64,000 nt of DNA from CAUPWF01 sp964367905 (GCA_964367905.1 CAYIZP010000009.1:1-64000); one strand, 5' to 3'; positions 29,528 through 41,126 are shown, numbered from the stretch's first letter. Made by a program: numbers and translations. The notes: generated by a model not told the origin, from the sequence alone.

Positions 29528-30841
29528 TTAAAGATTTCGATTATCAATTACACGTTTTGCTTTTCCTTCGCTTCTCTCAATTGTCTTTGGTTCTACCAAT
29601 TTCACTTTCGGAGCGATTCCCAAAGCTTGTTTCAATGTAGCTGTAACTTTTTCTTTCAGTTCTTGTAATTCTGATAAATCATCTGAGAAGAATCTTTCAT
29701 CAACCTCAACCATAACTGTCAAGGTATCCATATTGTTTTCTCTGTCTACAATCAATACATAATGTGGAGAGACTCCTTCTCCCATGGCTAATAGTGCAGA
29801 TTCCACCTGTGTAGGGAAGATATTTACACCACGAATCACCTTCATATCATCCGTTCTACCCTTAAATTTGGAGATTCTAGGCAAGGTTCTGCCACAATCA
29901 CATGTTTCATAGGTGATACTTGTTAAATCTTTGGTTCGATAGCGTAATAATGGCATCGCTTCTTTATCCAAGGTTGTGAAAATCAGTTCTCCCGTTTCAC
30001 CCTCGGCACACGACTTTCCAGTCTTAGGATCTAATAACTCTGGATAGAAATGGTCATGGAATACGTGAAGTCCACTGTGATGTTGACACTCAAGAGCAAC
30101 ACCAGGTCCTAGTATCTCACACAATCCATAGATATCATAACACTCGATACCAAGTGTATCTTCGATTTGCTTTCGCATCTCATCCGTCCAAGGTTCTGCT
30201 CCATGAATCCCTACTTTCAGCTTCATACGATCAACTAAACCAGCCTCTCGAATGGATTCTGCAAGGTAAAGCGCATAAGAAGGTGTACATGCTAGAGCTG
30301 TCGCACCAAAGTCTTCCATACACATCATCTGTCTCTGTGTATTTCCTGACGACATTGGTACATTCATCATACCAAGCGCCTGAGCCCCGAAATCAAGCCC
30401 TAGACCACCCGTAAATAGACCATAACCATAACAAGTATGTAAAACATCATCTTCCGTCAATCCTGCCATTACAAGACATCGTGCCACACACTCTCCCCAG
30501 AGCTTCACATCTGCATCCGTATAAGATGCCAAAGTGAGTTTCCCTGTAGTTCCAGATGTTCCTTGTACACGAGCCACCTTGTTCTTTGGCACTGCTAATA
30601 GTCCAAATGGATAATTCTCTCTCAAGTCTTCTTTCGTTGTAAATGGAAGTTTTACAATATCTTCAATTCCTTTGATGTCCCCTGGCTCTACACCACTCTC
30701 TTTCATCTTCTTGTTGTAAAAAGGAACTTTGTTGTACACACGATCCACTAATTTGACTAACTTCTCTCCTTGCACGACAGCCATTTCATCTGCACTCATG
30801 CATTCCATCTTTGGATCTCTGATCAATTCTTCTCTCGCCAT
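29528..30841 (-). CDS. paaK: Phenylacetate-CoA ligase-type adenylating enzyme
   Basis: 437-residue AMP-binding enzyme forming aryl-acyl-CoA from an aryl acid, ATP and CoA. Motifs: VQGTSGTTGKLTLASYT (ATP loop), YDIYGLCEILGPG, LLRYRTKDLTSI and the hinge KGRTDDMKVIRGVNIFPTQVESALL, with ERSEGKAKRVIDNR at the C-terminus. With iorAB this predicts interconversion of aryl acids and 2-oxo acids through aryl-CoA: either energy-yielding oxidation of aromatic amino acids or reductive synthesis from aryl acids. The exact substrate is inferred. Confidence 0.9.
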   Translation of the reverse strand: MAREELIRDPKMECMSADEMAVVQGEKLVKLVDRVYNKVPFYNKKMKESGVEPGDIKGIEDIVKLPFTTKEDLRENYPFGLLAVPKNKVARVQGTSGTTGKLTLASYTDADVKLWGECVARCLVMAGLTEDDVLHTCYGYGLFTGGLGLDFGAQALGMMNVPMSSGNTQRQMMCMEDFGATALACTPSYALYLAESIREAGLVDRMKLKVGIHGAEPWTDEMRKQIEDTLGIECYDIYGLCEILGPGVALECQHHSGLHVFHDHFYPELLDPKTGKSCAEGETGELIFTTLDKEAMPLLRYRTKDLTSITYETCDCGRTLPRISKFKGRTDDMKVIRGVNIFPTQVESALLAMGEGVSPHYVLIVDRENNMDTLTVMVEVDERFFSDDLSELQELKEKVTATLKQALGIAPKVKLVEPKTIERSEGKAKRVIDNRNL

Positions 30842-30885
30842 TTTCCGCCTCTCCTTTATTGTAGATTATTTGCTCAGATTTATTT

Positions 30886-31455
30886 CTATAAAGAATAACC
30901 TCTTTCAAATGCTTCTAGATTCAGGTCAATCGTCTTTGGTGGTACCGTATTCTTAATCACTTCTTGCCATTCTTCTTTTGCAAATCCCATGTATTTTGCA
31001 GCAAGCCCTAGCACGACCAAGTTGAATACACGAGGGTTCCCCATCTCTTTTGCTACATCCATTGCATTCACTGTATATACCGTATAGGTCTCTGACAATG
31101 TTTCTACAATCTTATCTGGATACTCTGCAGCACCGATTACAACTGGCATCGGATCAATTCTCCAATCATTAATGATTAGAACCCCTTCTGGTTTCAAGAA
31201 ATGTGCATAACGCATCGCTTCTAATCTTTCGAATGCGATGATAATGTCTGCCTGTCCCTCTTCCACAATCGGTTCTGCAACCACATCACCATATCGCACA
31301 TAAGTTACAACACTTCCACCTCTCTGTGCCATTCCATGTACTTCAGATAATTTTACATCATAATCTCCACTTAGAGCTAATCCCCCAAGAATTCTACTTG
31401 TCAAAAGAGTTCCTTGACCACCAACTCCGACTACCATAATATTTTTCGTCATCAT
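30886..31455 (-). CDS. iorB: Indolepyruvate:ferredoxin oxidoreductase beta subunit
   Basis: 189 residues, MMTKNIMVVGVGGQGTLLTSRILGGLALSGDYDVKLSEVHGMAQRGGSV in the N-terminal half is the classic gamma-domain signature of 2-oxo-acid oxidoreductases. Its ATG overlaps the iorA stop as ATGA, so subunits are coupled. Normal length. Confidence 0.95.
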   Translation of the reverse strand: MMTKNIMVVGVGGQGTLLTSRILGGLALSGDYDVKLSEVHGMAQRGGSVVTYVRYGDVVAEPIVEEGQADIIIAFERLEAMRYAHFLKPEGVLIINDWRIDPMPVVIGAAEYPDKIVETLSETYTVYTVNAMDVAKEMGNPRVFNLVVLGLAAKYMGFAKEEWQEVIKNTVPPKTIDLNLEAFERGYSL

Positions 31456-33197
31456 GATTCGTCACCTACCCTTTCGATTGCATCAAATTTACAAAGTTGT
31501 TGACATAGGGTACATCCTGTACACATAGTGTCATCGATTTTCACTATGCCACTGACTTGTTTTGTAATCGCAGGACAACCTGGTTTCATACAAGCATTAC
31601 ACTTCTTACACTTGTCTTCAATTACTCGATACAATGGTTTTTTCGCCTTAGAAAGTAGCACACAAGGTGTTACAGTTATAATTACCGATAACTCATCCTT
31701 TGCAACTTCTTCTTTCACTGTATCTTCCACTAATTTGGTGTCTAATGCATTCACAACACGAACATTTTTCACTCCAATTGATTTACATAATTCTGGTATG
31801 TTAACCGCTACAGTCTCTTCACCTTGCAAAGTCTTTCCTGTCGCCGCATGCTCTTGATGCCCTGTCATACCTGTGGTTGAGTTATCCATGATAATAACCG
31901 TACCAGTGCTTTTGTTGTATACCATATTAATCAGAGAATTCACTCCTGTATGCATGAATGTTGAATCTCCGATACAAGCAACCCAATTCTTGATGTAATC
32001 TTTCCCTTTTGCCTTCTCCATTCCATGAAGACTACTGATACTTGCTCCCATACAGATGGTTGTATCAATAACGCTAAGAGGCGCAACTGCTCCAAGTGTA
32101 TAACAACCGATATCTCCTGCTGCATGAATCTTTAATTTGTTCAATACATGGAATACACTTCTGTGTGGACATCCTGAACAGAGGATTGGTGGTCTTGCAG
32201 GCACTTGTGCTGGTGCGTTTAAGGTTAACTCTTCTCCTAAGATTGCTTTGCGCAACATATTTGCACTATATTCGCCAAATACTGTGAAGATTTCCTTACC
32301 TACGCATGAGATCCCCCATGATTTTACTTGCATTTCAATCACTGGGTCTAACTCTTCCACTATGTATAAAGTATCTACTTTTGCTGCAAATTCTTCGATT
32401 AATTTCTTCGGAAGCGGATTCACCATCCCAAGTTTTAGAACCGATGCATTCGGCAATGCTTCCTTCACATATAAATAAGGGATTCCACTTGTAATAACCC
32501 CAATCTTTGTATCATTCATCTCAACCGAGTTAATCGCTAACTTATTCGCCATCTCAGCCAACTCTTGATTCTTCTGCTCGATCACAACGTGACGCGCTTT
32601 TGCACATCCAGGCATCATAACATATTTTGCCATATCTCTTTCATAAGGCTGATCCTCAATTCCCTCTCTATCATAAAGAGTCACCAATCCTTGTGAATGC
32701 GCAAGACGTGTAGTGGTTCTTAGGATAAACGGTCTATCATATACCTCACTCAATTCCATTGCTGTCTTCACAAAATCTTTTGCCTCTTGGCTCGTTGCTG
32801 GTTCCAGTACTGGAACTTGTGCCGCTCTTGCAACCATTCTCGTATCTTGCTCGTTTTGAGAGCTGTATAGACCTGGATCATCTGCCACAGCAAGAACCAA
32901 TCCTCCATTTACTCCCATATAAGATACTGTATATAATGGATCAGCTGCCACATTTAATCCAACGTGTTTCATAATTGCCATAGAACGAACACCAGACACA
33001 CTGGCTCCAATCGCCACTTCAGTAGCTACCTTCTCATTTGGTGACCACTCACAATAGATATCATCTTTGTACTGCACCATATATTCACTAATTTCTGTAC
33101 TAGGTGTACCTGGATATGCAGCAGTTAATTTTACCCCTGCTTCATATGCCCCACGCGCAATCGCTTCATTGCCTAGCATCATTACTTCTTTCGACAT
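31452..33197 (-). CDS. iorA: Indolepyruvate:ferredoxin oxidoreductase alpha subunit
   Basis: 581 residues. Oxidatively decarboxylates aryl pyruvates to aryl-acetyl-CoA, reducing ferredoxin. N-terminal pyrimidine-binding domain (MLGNEAIARGAYEAGVKLTAAYPGTPSTEI), central ThDP-binding domain with CSGCPHRS, GDIGCYTLG and GDSTFMHTGVNSL...MDNSTTGMTGHQEH, and a C-terminal 2x[4Fe-4S] ferredoxin domain (CKKCNACMKPGCP and CTGCTLCQQLCKFDAI). First gene of iorA-iorB-paaK-ACT with its own promoter and a stem-loop leader. Confidence 0.96.
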   Translation of the reverse strand: MSKEVMMLGNEAIARGAYEAGVKLTAAYPGTPSTEISEYMVQYKDDIYCEWSPNEKVATEVAIGASVSGVRSMAIMKHVGLNVAADPLYTVSYMGVNGGLVLAVADDPGLYSSQNEQDTRMVARAAQVPVLEPATSQEAKDFVKTAMELSEVYDRPFILRTTTRLAHSQGLVTLYDREGIEDQPYERDMAKYVMMPGCAKARHVVIEQKNQELAEMANKLAINSVEMNDTKIGVITSGIPYLYVKEALPNASVLKLGMVNPLPKKLIEEFAAKVDTLYIVEELDPVIEMQVKSWGISCVGKEIFTVFGEYSANMLRKAILGEELTLNAPAQVPARPPILCSGCPHRSVFHVLNKLKIHAAGDIGCYTLGAVAPLSVIDTTICMGASISSLHGMEKAKGKDYIKNWVACIGDSTFMHTGVNSLINMVYNKSTGTVIIMDNSTTGMTGHQEHAATGKTLQGEETVAVNIPELCKSIGVKNVRVVNALDTKLVEDTVKEEVAKDELSVIITVTPCVLLSKAKKPLYRVIEDKCKKCNACMKPGCPAITKQVSGIVKIDDTMCTGCTLCQQLCKFDAIERVGDES

Positions 33198-33224
33198 AAT
33201 CTTGTCCCTTTCTTTAGATAGTTA

Positions 33225-33255
33225 ATGTGATAGAAAACAAAGTTTCCTATCACAT
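33225..33255. repeat. Palindrome at the 5' end of the iorA transcript (family copy 3)
   Basis: ATGTGATAG / CTATCACAT perfect 9-bp arms with inner GAAAAC / GTTTCC blocks, starting immediately after the -10 box. Either an operator or a 5'-terminal stem-loop of the mRNA. Confidence 0.6.
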
Positions 33256-33256
33256 C

Positions 33257-33285
33257 AGTATAGCATAAGGTTGTTTTTTATTCAA
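33257..33285 (-). promoter_or_regulatory. iorA promoter
   Basis: Minus strand: -35 TTGAAT (33280-33285, overlapping the end of ridA), 17-base spacer, -10 TATACT (33257-33262). Confidence 0.7.
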
Positions 33286-33652
33286 CTACTGCAATCAGTT
33301 CTACTTCAACTAATACATTCATAGGAAGTGTCTTTACAGCCACACAGCTTCTCGCTGGTTTTCCTGTAAAATACTTTGCATACACCTCATTAAAAGCCGC
33401 AAAATTTCCCATATCACTTAAGAAGCATGTTGTTTTAATTACCTTCTCATAGTTTGTTCCTGCAGCTGCTAACACTGCTCCTAAATTTTTACAAACTTGT
33501 TCTGTTTGTTCCGCAATCGTTTCTACTTCAATCTTTCCACTCTCTGGATTGATTGGGATTTGACCTGAAGAATAGAACATCCCATTGTGAACAAATCCTT
33601 GTGAATATGGCCCTACAGCCTGTGGTGCCTTTTCTGTTGCTACTACTTTCAT
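33278..33652 (-). CDS. ridA: RidA family enamine/imine deaminase
   Basis: 124 residues after choosing the ATG with GGAGG seven bases upstream (the frame opens eight codons earlier inside dnaJ's end). RidA hydrolyses reactive 2-aminoacrylate-type enamines. Typical segments: VGPYSQGFVHNGMFYSSGQIPI, EQVCKNLGAVLAAAG and the signature RSCVAVKTLPMNVLVEVELIA with the substrate-binding Arg. Placed 13 bases after dnaJ at the end of the heat-shock operon and just before iorA. Confidence 0.93.
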   Translation of the reverse strand: MKVVATEKAPQAVGPYSQGFVHNGMFYSSGQIPINPESGKIEVETIAEQTEQVCKNLGAVLAAAGTNYEKVIKTTCFLSDMGNFAAFNEVYAKYFTGKPARSCVAVKTLPMNVLVEVELIAVVE

Positions 33653-33665
33653 ACGTTGACCTCCT

Positions 33666-34862
33666 TTAGTCTTCAAATGTTTCTTTTAATTTGTCCATGA
33701 ATCCTTTTTTCTTGCCCTTGTTTCCATCATCTTTTCCTTGATCTTTATCGTCCTCACGCTTTAGCGAATTGCTTGTAACTGCATCAAACTGTCTCAACAA
33801 CTCCTTGGCTTCCGCGCTTAAATTTTCTGGAGTTTGAATCACTAACGTTACATAATGATCTCCTCTTCGCTTCTCATTATGCAGTTCAGGAATCCCCTTG
33901 CCTGATAGACGAACTCTCGTTCCTGTCTTTGTCCCTGGTTTCACATTGCATATTACTTCACCATCAATGGTTTTAATACGAACATCATCCCCTAAAGCAG
34001 CCTGAGCATAACTAATGGTAACTGATGAAGTAACCGTGGTATCTTGACGAACGAAGATTGGATGACGGGAAATCAGAACTTCTACTAATAAATCTCCGCG
34101 TGGTCCACCGTTTTTACCTGGTTCACCCTTATCACGAAGTCGAATTCTCTGTCCGTTATCAATCCCTGCTGGTATCGAAACTTGTATCTTTTTCTTCTTC
34201 GCTTCATATCCAGAACCACGACATTGTCCGCATTTTTCCTTGATGATTTTACCACTTCCACCACACTCTGGGCAGGTTTGTACGTTTTGAACCATACCAA
34301 ATAGAGACTGTTGTGTATAAACCACCTGTCCCTTACCACCACATTTTGTACATGTAGTTGGCGATGTTCCTGGTTTTGCACCGCTTCCCCCACAAGTGCC
34401 ACATGGATCCTTAATAATCAGATCCAATTCTTTTTCACAACCAAAGGCAGCTTCTTCAAATGAAATGCGAATAGAGGCACCTACATTTGCCCCTTTCATT
34501 GGACCATTATTGGCACGTCCACGAGAGCGACCACCACCGAACAAATCTCCGAAGATATCCCCAAAGATATCGCCGAAATCTCCACCATTGAAGTCAAAAC
34601 CGCCGAAACCACCAGCTCCGCCCGCTCCCCCTTCAAATGCTGCATGACCAAATTGATCATATTGTCTTCTCTTATCCGCATCACTAAGTACTGCATACGC
34701 TTCCGATGCCTCTTTAAACTTCTTCTCCGCTTCCGCATCTCCCGGATTTACATCTGGGTGATATTTTTTTGCTACCGTACGATATGCCTTTTTTAATGCC
34801 GCATCATCTGCACTTTTATCTACACCAAGGACTTCATAATAGTCTCTTTTTGATTCTGCCAT
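33666..34862 (-). CDS. dnaJ: Chaperone DnaJ
   Basis: 398-residue type I Hsp40: J domain with YHPDVN, Gly/Phe-rich linker (about 75-110), four CxxCxGxG zinc repeats ([32 protein letters not shown]; about 150-215) and the substrate domain, plus a lysine-rich tail (about 375-398). Follows dnaK in the HrcA operon. Confidence 0.97.
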   Translation of the reverse strand: MAESKRDYYEVLGVDKSADDAALKKAYRTVAKKYHPDVNPGDAEAEKKFKEASEAYAVLSDADKRRQYDQFGHAAFEGGAGGAGGFGGFDFNGGDFGDIFGDIFGDLFGGGRSRGRANNGPMKGANVGASIRISFEEAAFGCEKELDLIIKDPCGTCGGSGAKPGTSPTTCTKCGGKGQVVYTQQSLFGMVQNVQTCPECGGSGKIIKEKCGQCRGSGYEAKKKKIQVSIPAGIDNGQRIRLRDKGEPGKNGGPRGDLLVEVLISRHPIFVRQDTTVTSSVTISYAQAALGDDVRIKTIDGEVICNVKPGTKTGTRVRLSGKGIPELHNEKRRGDHYVTLVIQTPENLSAEAKELLRQFDAVTSNSLKREDDKDQGKDDGNKGKKKGFMDKLKETFED

Positions 34863-34949
34863 TTTCTTTCACCTTTCACATCTTAGATAACGCAAGGAAA
34901 TCTACAGGGTATATACCCTGCAGAAACTCCCTCACATCATTTAATATTC

Positions 34950-36845
<1,896 letters not shown>

Positions 36846-36860
36846 TTATTTATGTTATAT

Positions 36861-37571
36861 TTAATTAGCTACCTTAACCATACTGTATCTTACCACTTGG
36901 TCTCGGTAGGTATAACCTTTTTGAAACTCTTCAGAGATAGTATTTTCCCCAAAATTCTCATCTTCTATGTGCATCACTGCATTGTGAAGTTCTGGATTGA
37001 ATTCACAGCCGACTGCTTCAATCGGTTTCACTTCGATATCCTCTAACATAGTCAATATTTGCTTATATACCTTATCCATACCATCTACAAAAGGATTTGA
37101 TTTTTCTTCCTCTGTAACGGTTTGAAAACCTCTTTCAAAATTATCGACAATCGGCAATAATTTCTCTATGACACTCTTCGCACCAACTTCATACATTGCT
37201 GTTTTCTCTTTGTCTGTTCTCTTTCTGAAGTTATCAAACTCTGCCATCTGTCTTGTAACACGGTCTGTTAGTTCCTCAATCTTCTCATCTTTCGGATCCA
37301 CTTTCTTTTTTTTGAATTTTCCAAGTTTTTTTTCTTTTTTACTCTTATCATTTCCTTCTTCTACTTCTGATGATTGATCTTCTGAAGCTTCGATATCTTC
37401 ATCAACCACTTCTGCTTCCACAACTTCTACTTCATCATTCTGCATCTTGGAAGATTCATTTGGACCTTCTGAGGCGTCTTGAAAAGACGCATTATTTCTC
37501 GCTTCCTTAATTGCTTCTTCTACCTTATTTGTTTCTTGTTCCAAATCTAACTCCACCTTTCTTTCTATCAT
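36861..37571 (-). CDS. grpE: Nucleotide exchange factor GrpE
   Basis: 236 residues, longer than the usual 190-200 because of an acidic low-complexity N-terminal extension (about 1-85, rich in E, D and S). Core coiled coil (EKIEELTDRVTRQMAEFDNFRKRTDKEK) and beta domain (GCEFNPELHNAVMHIEDENFGENTISEEFQKGYTYRDQVVRYSMVKVAN) are standard. Exchanges ADP on DnaK. Twelve bases after hrcA. Confidence 0.96.
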   Translation of the reverse strand: MIERKVELDLEQETNKVEEAIKEARNNASFQDASEGPNESSKMQNDEVEVVEAEVVDEDIEASEDQSSEVEEGNDKSKKEKKLGKFKKKKVDPKDEKIEELTDRVTRQMAEFDNFRKRTDKEKTAMYEVGAKSVIEKLLPIVDNFERGFQTVTEEEKSNPFVDGMDKVYKQILTMLEDIEVKPIEAVGCEFNPELHNAVMHIEDENFGENTISEEFQKGYTYRDQVVRYSMVKVAN

Positions 37572-37583
37572 ATATAATAAACA

Positions 37584-38612
37584 CTATTTTTTGTGATATA
37601 TGTGATCTAATTCTGTCTTCAAAGTATTTAAGGTCTTCATCACATGCTCATAGTCCATTCTCTTCGGGCCTACAATTCCAATGGAACCTCTCATTCCTTC
37701 TCCGAGATCATATGTGGCAGTAACCACACTACAATCCTTCATACTCTGTACAGATGCTTCATTTCCAATATATACCTGAATTCCTTCTTGAGTCTCATCT
37801 GTCAAAGTCTTAGTAACCAATTCCTTGAGTTGTTGTTTCTCTTCAAATGCACTCAAGATTTCTTGTACATTTTGGCTATCACTCAGTTCTGGGTATTTCA
37901 GAACATTCATAGCCCCGCTTGTATACACTTCTAGATCTTCATCGACCCGAATGACATCTGCAACTGCATCTAGAACTTCGCTGATTACTCCGCTATGGAT
38001 TCCAGCTTGTTCCTTCAATACTGCAATCATCCCTAAACTAATCTGGTCAACAGACATTCCATTCAAATTCGTATTCAGCAACATATTTAGCTTTAGAATC
38101 GTTTCATTGTCTAATTCTTCATCCACTGTAATAATCTGATTCTTAATGATATTACCTTCCATTACGATGACTGCTACAATCTGCTCTTCGTCAACCTTGG
38201 ATAATTGTATGAACTTCAATTTATTTCCTTGATGTAGCGGCGATGTAATCATCGTTGCATAATTCGTACTTGTAGCAAGTACCTTCGCTGCTTGCTTCAA
38301 TACTTGATCCATCTTATCGACCTTTTCAAGCATCTGTTCTTTAATTTCTTCTACTTCCTGTTGCCTCTCTTCCATCAACATATCAACATAGAATCGATAT
38401 CCCTTATCTGATGGGATCCTACCAGATGATGTATGAGGTTGTATAATATATCCAAGCTCTTCTAAATCTGCCATCTCATTTCGAATCGTAGCTGAACTTA
38501 AGTTTAAATCTGAATACTTAGAAATCGTTCTTGAGCCAACCGGTTCCCCTGTATCGAGATAATTCTTTATAATTGCATATAATATCTTGGTTTTTCTTTC
38601 ATTAATCTCCAA
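37584..38612 (-). CDS. hrcA: Heat-inducible transcription repressor HrcA
   Basis: 342 residues. N-terminal winged helix (SSATIRNEMADLEELGYIIQPHTSSGRIPSDKGYR, about 38-72), GAF-like middle and the C-terminal LKTELDHIYH end. Represses its own operon and groESL through CIRCE; GroEL is thought to assist its folding. First gene of hrcA-grpE-dnaK-dnaJ, with the operator 36 bases upstream. Confidence 0.97.
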   Translation of the reverse strand: MEINERKTKILYAIIKNYLDTGEPVGSRTISKYSDLNLSSATIRNEMADLEELGYIIQPHTSSGRIPSDKGYRFYVDMLMEERQQEVEEIKEQMLEKVDKMDQVLKQAAKVLATSTNYATMITSPLHQGNKLKFIQLSKVDEEQIVAVIVMEGNIIKNQIITVDEELDNETILKLNMLLNTNLNGMSVDQISLGMIAVLKEQAGIHSGVISEVLDAVADVIRVDEDLEVYTSGAMNVLKYPELSDSQNVQEILSAFEEKQQLKELVTKTLTDETQEGIQVYIGNEASVQSMKDCSVVTATYDLGEGMRGSIGIVGPKRMDYEHVMKTLNTLKTELDHIYHKK

Positions 38613-38647
38613 TATTGACTCCTTTCTAAGCTATGATTTTTAGTTTG

Positions 38648-38674
38648 TTAGCACTCATTTGTTTCGAGTGCTAA
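38648..38674. promoter_or_regulatory. CIRCE operator of hrcA-grpE-dnaK-dnaJ
   Basis: Perfect TTAGCACTC-N9-GAGTGCTAA, between the promoter and the hrcA start. Confidence 0.97.
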
Positions 38675-38687
38675 TATTTATGTTATT

Positions 38688-38717
38688 AACATACCACTCT
38701 TGTTCTATAATGTCAAC
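38688..38717 (-). promoter_or_regulatory. hrcA promoter
   Basis: Minus strand: -35 TTGACA (38712-38717), 18-base spacer, -10 TATGTT (38688-38693). Confidence 0.65.
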
Positions 38718-38794
38718 CTTATTTCACATTTTTTTCACTTTTCTTTACTTTTATTATTTATGCATTTTCGAACAGCATCCTCGCGAAGCGTTTC

Positions 38795-38824
38795 GTGTAA
38801 CGGAAACAGAGTTTCCAATTACAC
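38795..38824. repeat. Palindrome between the EAL-gene terminator and hrcA (family copy 2)
   Basis: GTGTAA-CGGAAAC-AGA-GTTTCCA-ATTACAC: near-perfect palindrome, abutting the terminator's A run exactly as in copy 1 at 3050-3077. Function unknown. Confidence 0.6.
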
Positions 38825-38879
38825 AAAAACACCCCACATTCATATCAGACTACCTGGTCCATGAATGCAGGGTGTTTTT
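38825..38879 (-). terminator. Terminator after the EAL-domain gene
   Basis: AAAAACACCCTGCATTCAT pairs with ATGAATGTGGGGTGTTTTT with a loop of about 17 bases; T run on the minus strand. Confidence 0.85.
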
Positions 38880-38891
38880 ATAGTATTTTTC

Positions 38892-41126
38892 TCAAATCTT
38901 TATTTTACTTTTATCGCTTTCATAAAATTCTTTAAATTCTTCAAGTGGCATTGGCTTGGCATAATAATAGCCTTGAATCAAGTCACAATCCATTTGTTTT
39001 AGAAGCCTCACATGGTCTAGAGTTTCCACACCCTCTGCCACTGTCATCATTCCGAGTCCTTTTGCCAATTGAATCACACTATTGACAACTACCATACTGC
39101 GCTTATTTGTCTCTGTCATACTGAAGAAACTTTTATCCAATTTCAAAACATCTACCGGTGTATTCTTAAGCAATCCCAAAGAGCTATAGCCCGAACCAAA
39201 GTCATCCATCAATACTTTAAATCCTTTGTCTTGTAATTGACTGATCAGTGAATTAATGTCTATATCATGATTCAACATACTCGTTTCCGTAATTTCAATT
39301 CCAAAATTCTTTGGCATAACATTATATTCCTTACATTTTTTTGTGAGATTATGAATAAAATCAGAAGAATACAAATGCTTACGTGAAAAATTCACTGAAA
39401 TATAAATTGCAGATTTTCCATCCTCAAACCATTGTTTAAGGAATCGACATGCTTGTTCGAACATATACATATCTAATTTCAACACAAATCCATTCTCTTC
39501 AAATATTGGAATAAATTCGTCTGGTTGCATAAATCCCGTTGGACTCTTCCATCTCGCTAGCGCTTCTGCTGCGATTAACTTCCCGCTATGAAGCTCTAGT
39601 TCTGGTTGTAACACCATAAGAAATTCACCATTTTCCAGAGCTTCTTCCATCCGATTCTCTATTTCTTTTGTTCTTACTGCTGTAGTTAGAACCTCTTCGG
39701 AATAAACACGTAATAATGATTTTGTTTCCTTTGCTAAATGATGTGCTATATTTACTTTCTCAATCGCAGTAGAAATATCGCCATTGAAAGTTTTATCCAT
39801 ATAATAGTAACCTGCTACAATTCGGAACTTATAATTGAAATCATCCCCCAGGAGATCAAGCAATCTATCCACGTACTCATCTCTCCACTGTTCAACATCT
39901 TCTATATCATAAGCTATCAATACCAAGAATTCATCTGCATGTATATGCGCAGTGATGCATTCGTAGATAGAATCGTTCGAAATTGCTTTCGCCATTTTCT
40001 TCAGAATTCGATCCCCTTCTACTTCACTAAGAGATTCATTAACCAATCTGAAATTCTCTACATCAAATTTGATCAATAGAAATCTCTTTCCTAAATTATT
40101 CCTCATAAAGGATTTTACATCTAATTTGAATTTTACTAATGTGTTAATGCCTGTAAGTTGTGAAACATATGCAATCTCAGCCACTTTTTCTAACGTACGT
40201 CGTCTGGATGAATTAATGATAGCAGCAAATGCAGCCACAATTATCATAATTCCAATCGAAATGATTGCCGTCACTATAACAATATTATTTGTAGTTGCCT
40301 GTGTAACTGATTCAGGTATAATCGATACAATCATCCAATCTTCAATTCCAATGGGCTCATAGATGACAGAATTCTTTTCACCATCAAATTCAATCATATG
40401 TCTTCCACTCATGTTATTCGTGATATCTTCTTGCAATAAGTCCCACTCATCTGTTTTTTCTAGATTTTTCTCCATCATAATATCATACATATTAGATAAG
40501 TGCGTAAAATCTGAGTCTTCTACTCCATTCGAAATAATATCTCCCTTTGAATTAACAATCAAATTAGCTTTTAATCCATCAAATGAAGAATCAAACATCT
40601 CATCCATAGTATCTACATATATAAAGCCTGCAAGAACACCCCGTGTTTCGCCATGAGCAATCATCGGTGTAGCAATAACTACAATTTGTTCTCCGTCAAA
40701 ATGTGACTGCAAAGGTTCGTTAATCACAGTAGCGCCATCCATAGCCAGATGAAAATATTCTCGCTCAATCAAGTCACTGACTACACCATCGCTCCCAACC
40801 GCATATCCACTCGGATTGATAACAACCATATAGTCGAAACTCCTAGCAAGATACTGATAATTTTCTGATTCAAAGTCTATGTAACGAAGATAGTCCCATA
40901 CTGGTAATAATGCTGCTGCTGATTCTACTAAGTTAACATTTGACTCAAAACTCAATTGAAATGTTTCAGCATTGTTATTCACAAGTTGCTCAAGATTCTG
41001 ATCTGATAACTCATCAATTTCATCCCCTATATATATATTATAAAAAAATATAGAAATAATTAGCGCAAAAACAGACCCTGTTATCAGCAAAAGTCGAATC
41101 AGTTGATTTTCTTCTTGTATGCGCAT
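38892..41126 (-). CDS. Membrane CACHE - degenerate GGDEF - EAL protein (probable cyclic-di-GMP phosphodiesterase)
   Basis: 744 residues. One membrane helix at about 10-30, an extracellular CACHE-like sensor domain (about 35-275), a second helix (about 282-305), a GGDEF-like domain whose signature reads HADEF (396-400), and an EAL domain. EAL catalytic residues are all visible: E521 in AAEALARW, SVNFSRKHL, E611 in EITETSML, DDFGSGYSSL (641-650), LKLDKSFF, E698 in AEGVET and QGYYYAKP. So cyclic-di-GMP hydrolysis is expected; the cyclase half is probably only regulatory. It begins 32 bases after a solute-binding lipoprotein gene and ends at a terminator; the pair looks like one operon in which the lipoprotein may present a ligand to the sensor domain. 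Confidence 0.92.
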   Translation of the reverse strand: MRIQEENQLIRLLLITGSVFALIISIFFYNIYIGDEIDELSDQNLEQLVNNNAETFQLSFESNVNLVESAAALLPVWDYLRYIDFESENYQYLARSFDYMVVINPSGYAVGSDGVVSDLIEREYFHLAMDGATVINEPLQSHFDGEQIVVIATPMIAHGETRGVLAGFIYVDTMDEMFDSSFDGLKANLIVNSKGDIISNGVEDSDFTHLSNMYDIMMEKNLEKTDEWDLLQEDITNNMSGRHMIEFDGEKNSVIYEPIGIEDWMIVSIIPESVTQATTNNIVIVTAIISIGIMIIVAAFAAIINSSRRRTLEKVAEIAYVSQLTGINTLVKFKLDVKSFMRNNLGKRFLLIKFDVENFRLVNESLSEVEGDRILKKMAKAISNDSIYECITAHIHADEFLVLIAYDIEDVEQWRDEYVDRLLDLLGDDFNYKFRIVAGYYYMDKTFNGDISTAIEKVNIAHHLAKETKSLLRVYSEEVLTTAVRTKEIENRMEEALENGEFLMVLQPELELHSGKLIAAEALARWKSPTGFMQPDEFIPIFEENGFVLKLDMYMFEQACRFLKQWFEDGKSAIYISVNFSRKHLYSSDFIHNLTKKCKEYNVMPKNFGIEITETSMLNHDIDINSLISQLQDKGFKVLMDDFGSGYSSLGLLKNTPVDVLKLDKSFFSMTETNKRSMVVVNSVIQLAKGLGMMTVAEGVETLDHVRLLKQMDCDLIQGYYYAKPMPLEEFKEFYESDKSKIKI

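Noticed and set aside
30935..30960. T-box-like GGTGGTACCG on the plus strand.
   Set aside because: It is the reverse strand of iorB coding and no leader structure or terminator is near.
34085..34402. Alternative frames inside dnaJ and dnaK with long open stretches.
   Set aside because: They lie wholly within conserved chaperone genes and follow their codon pattern.
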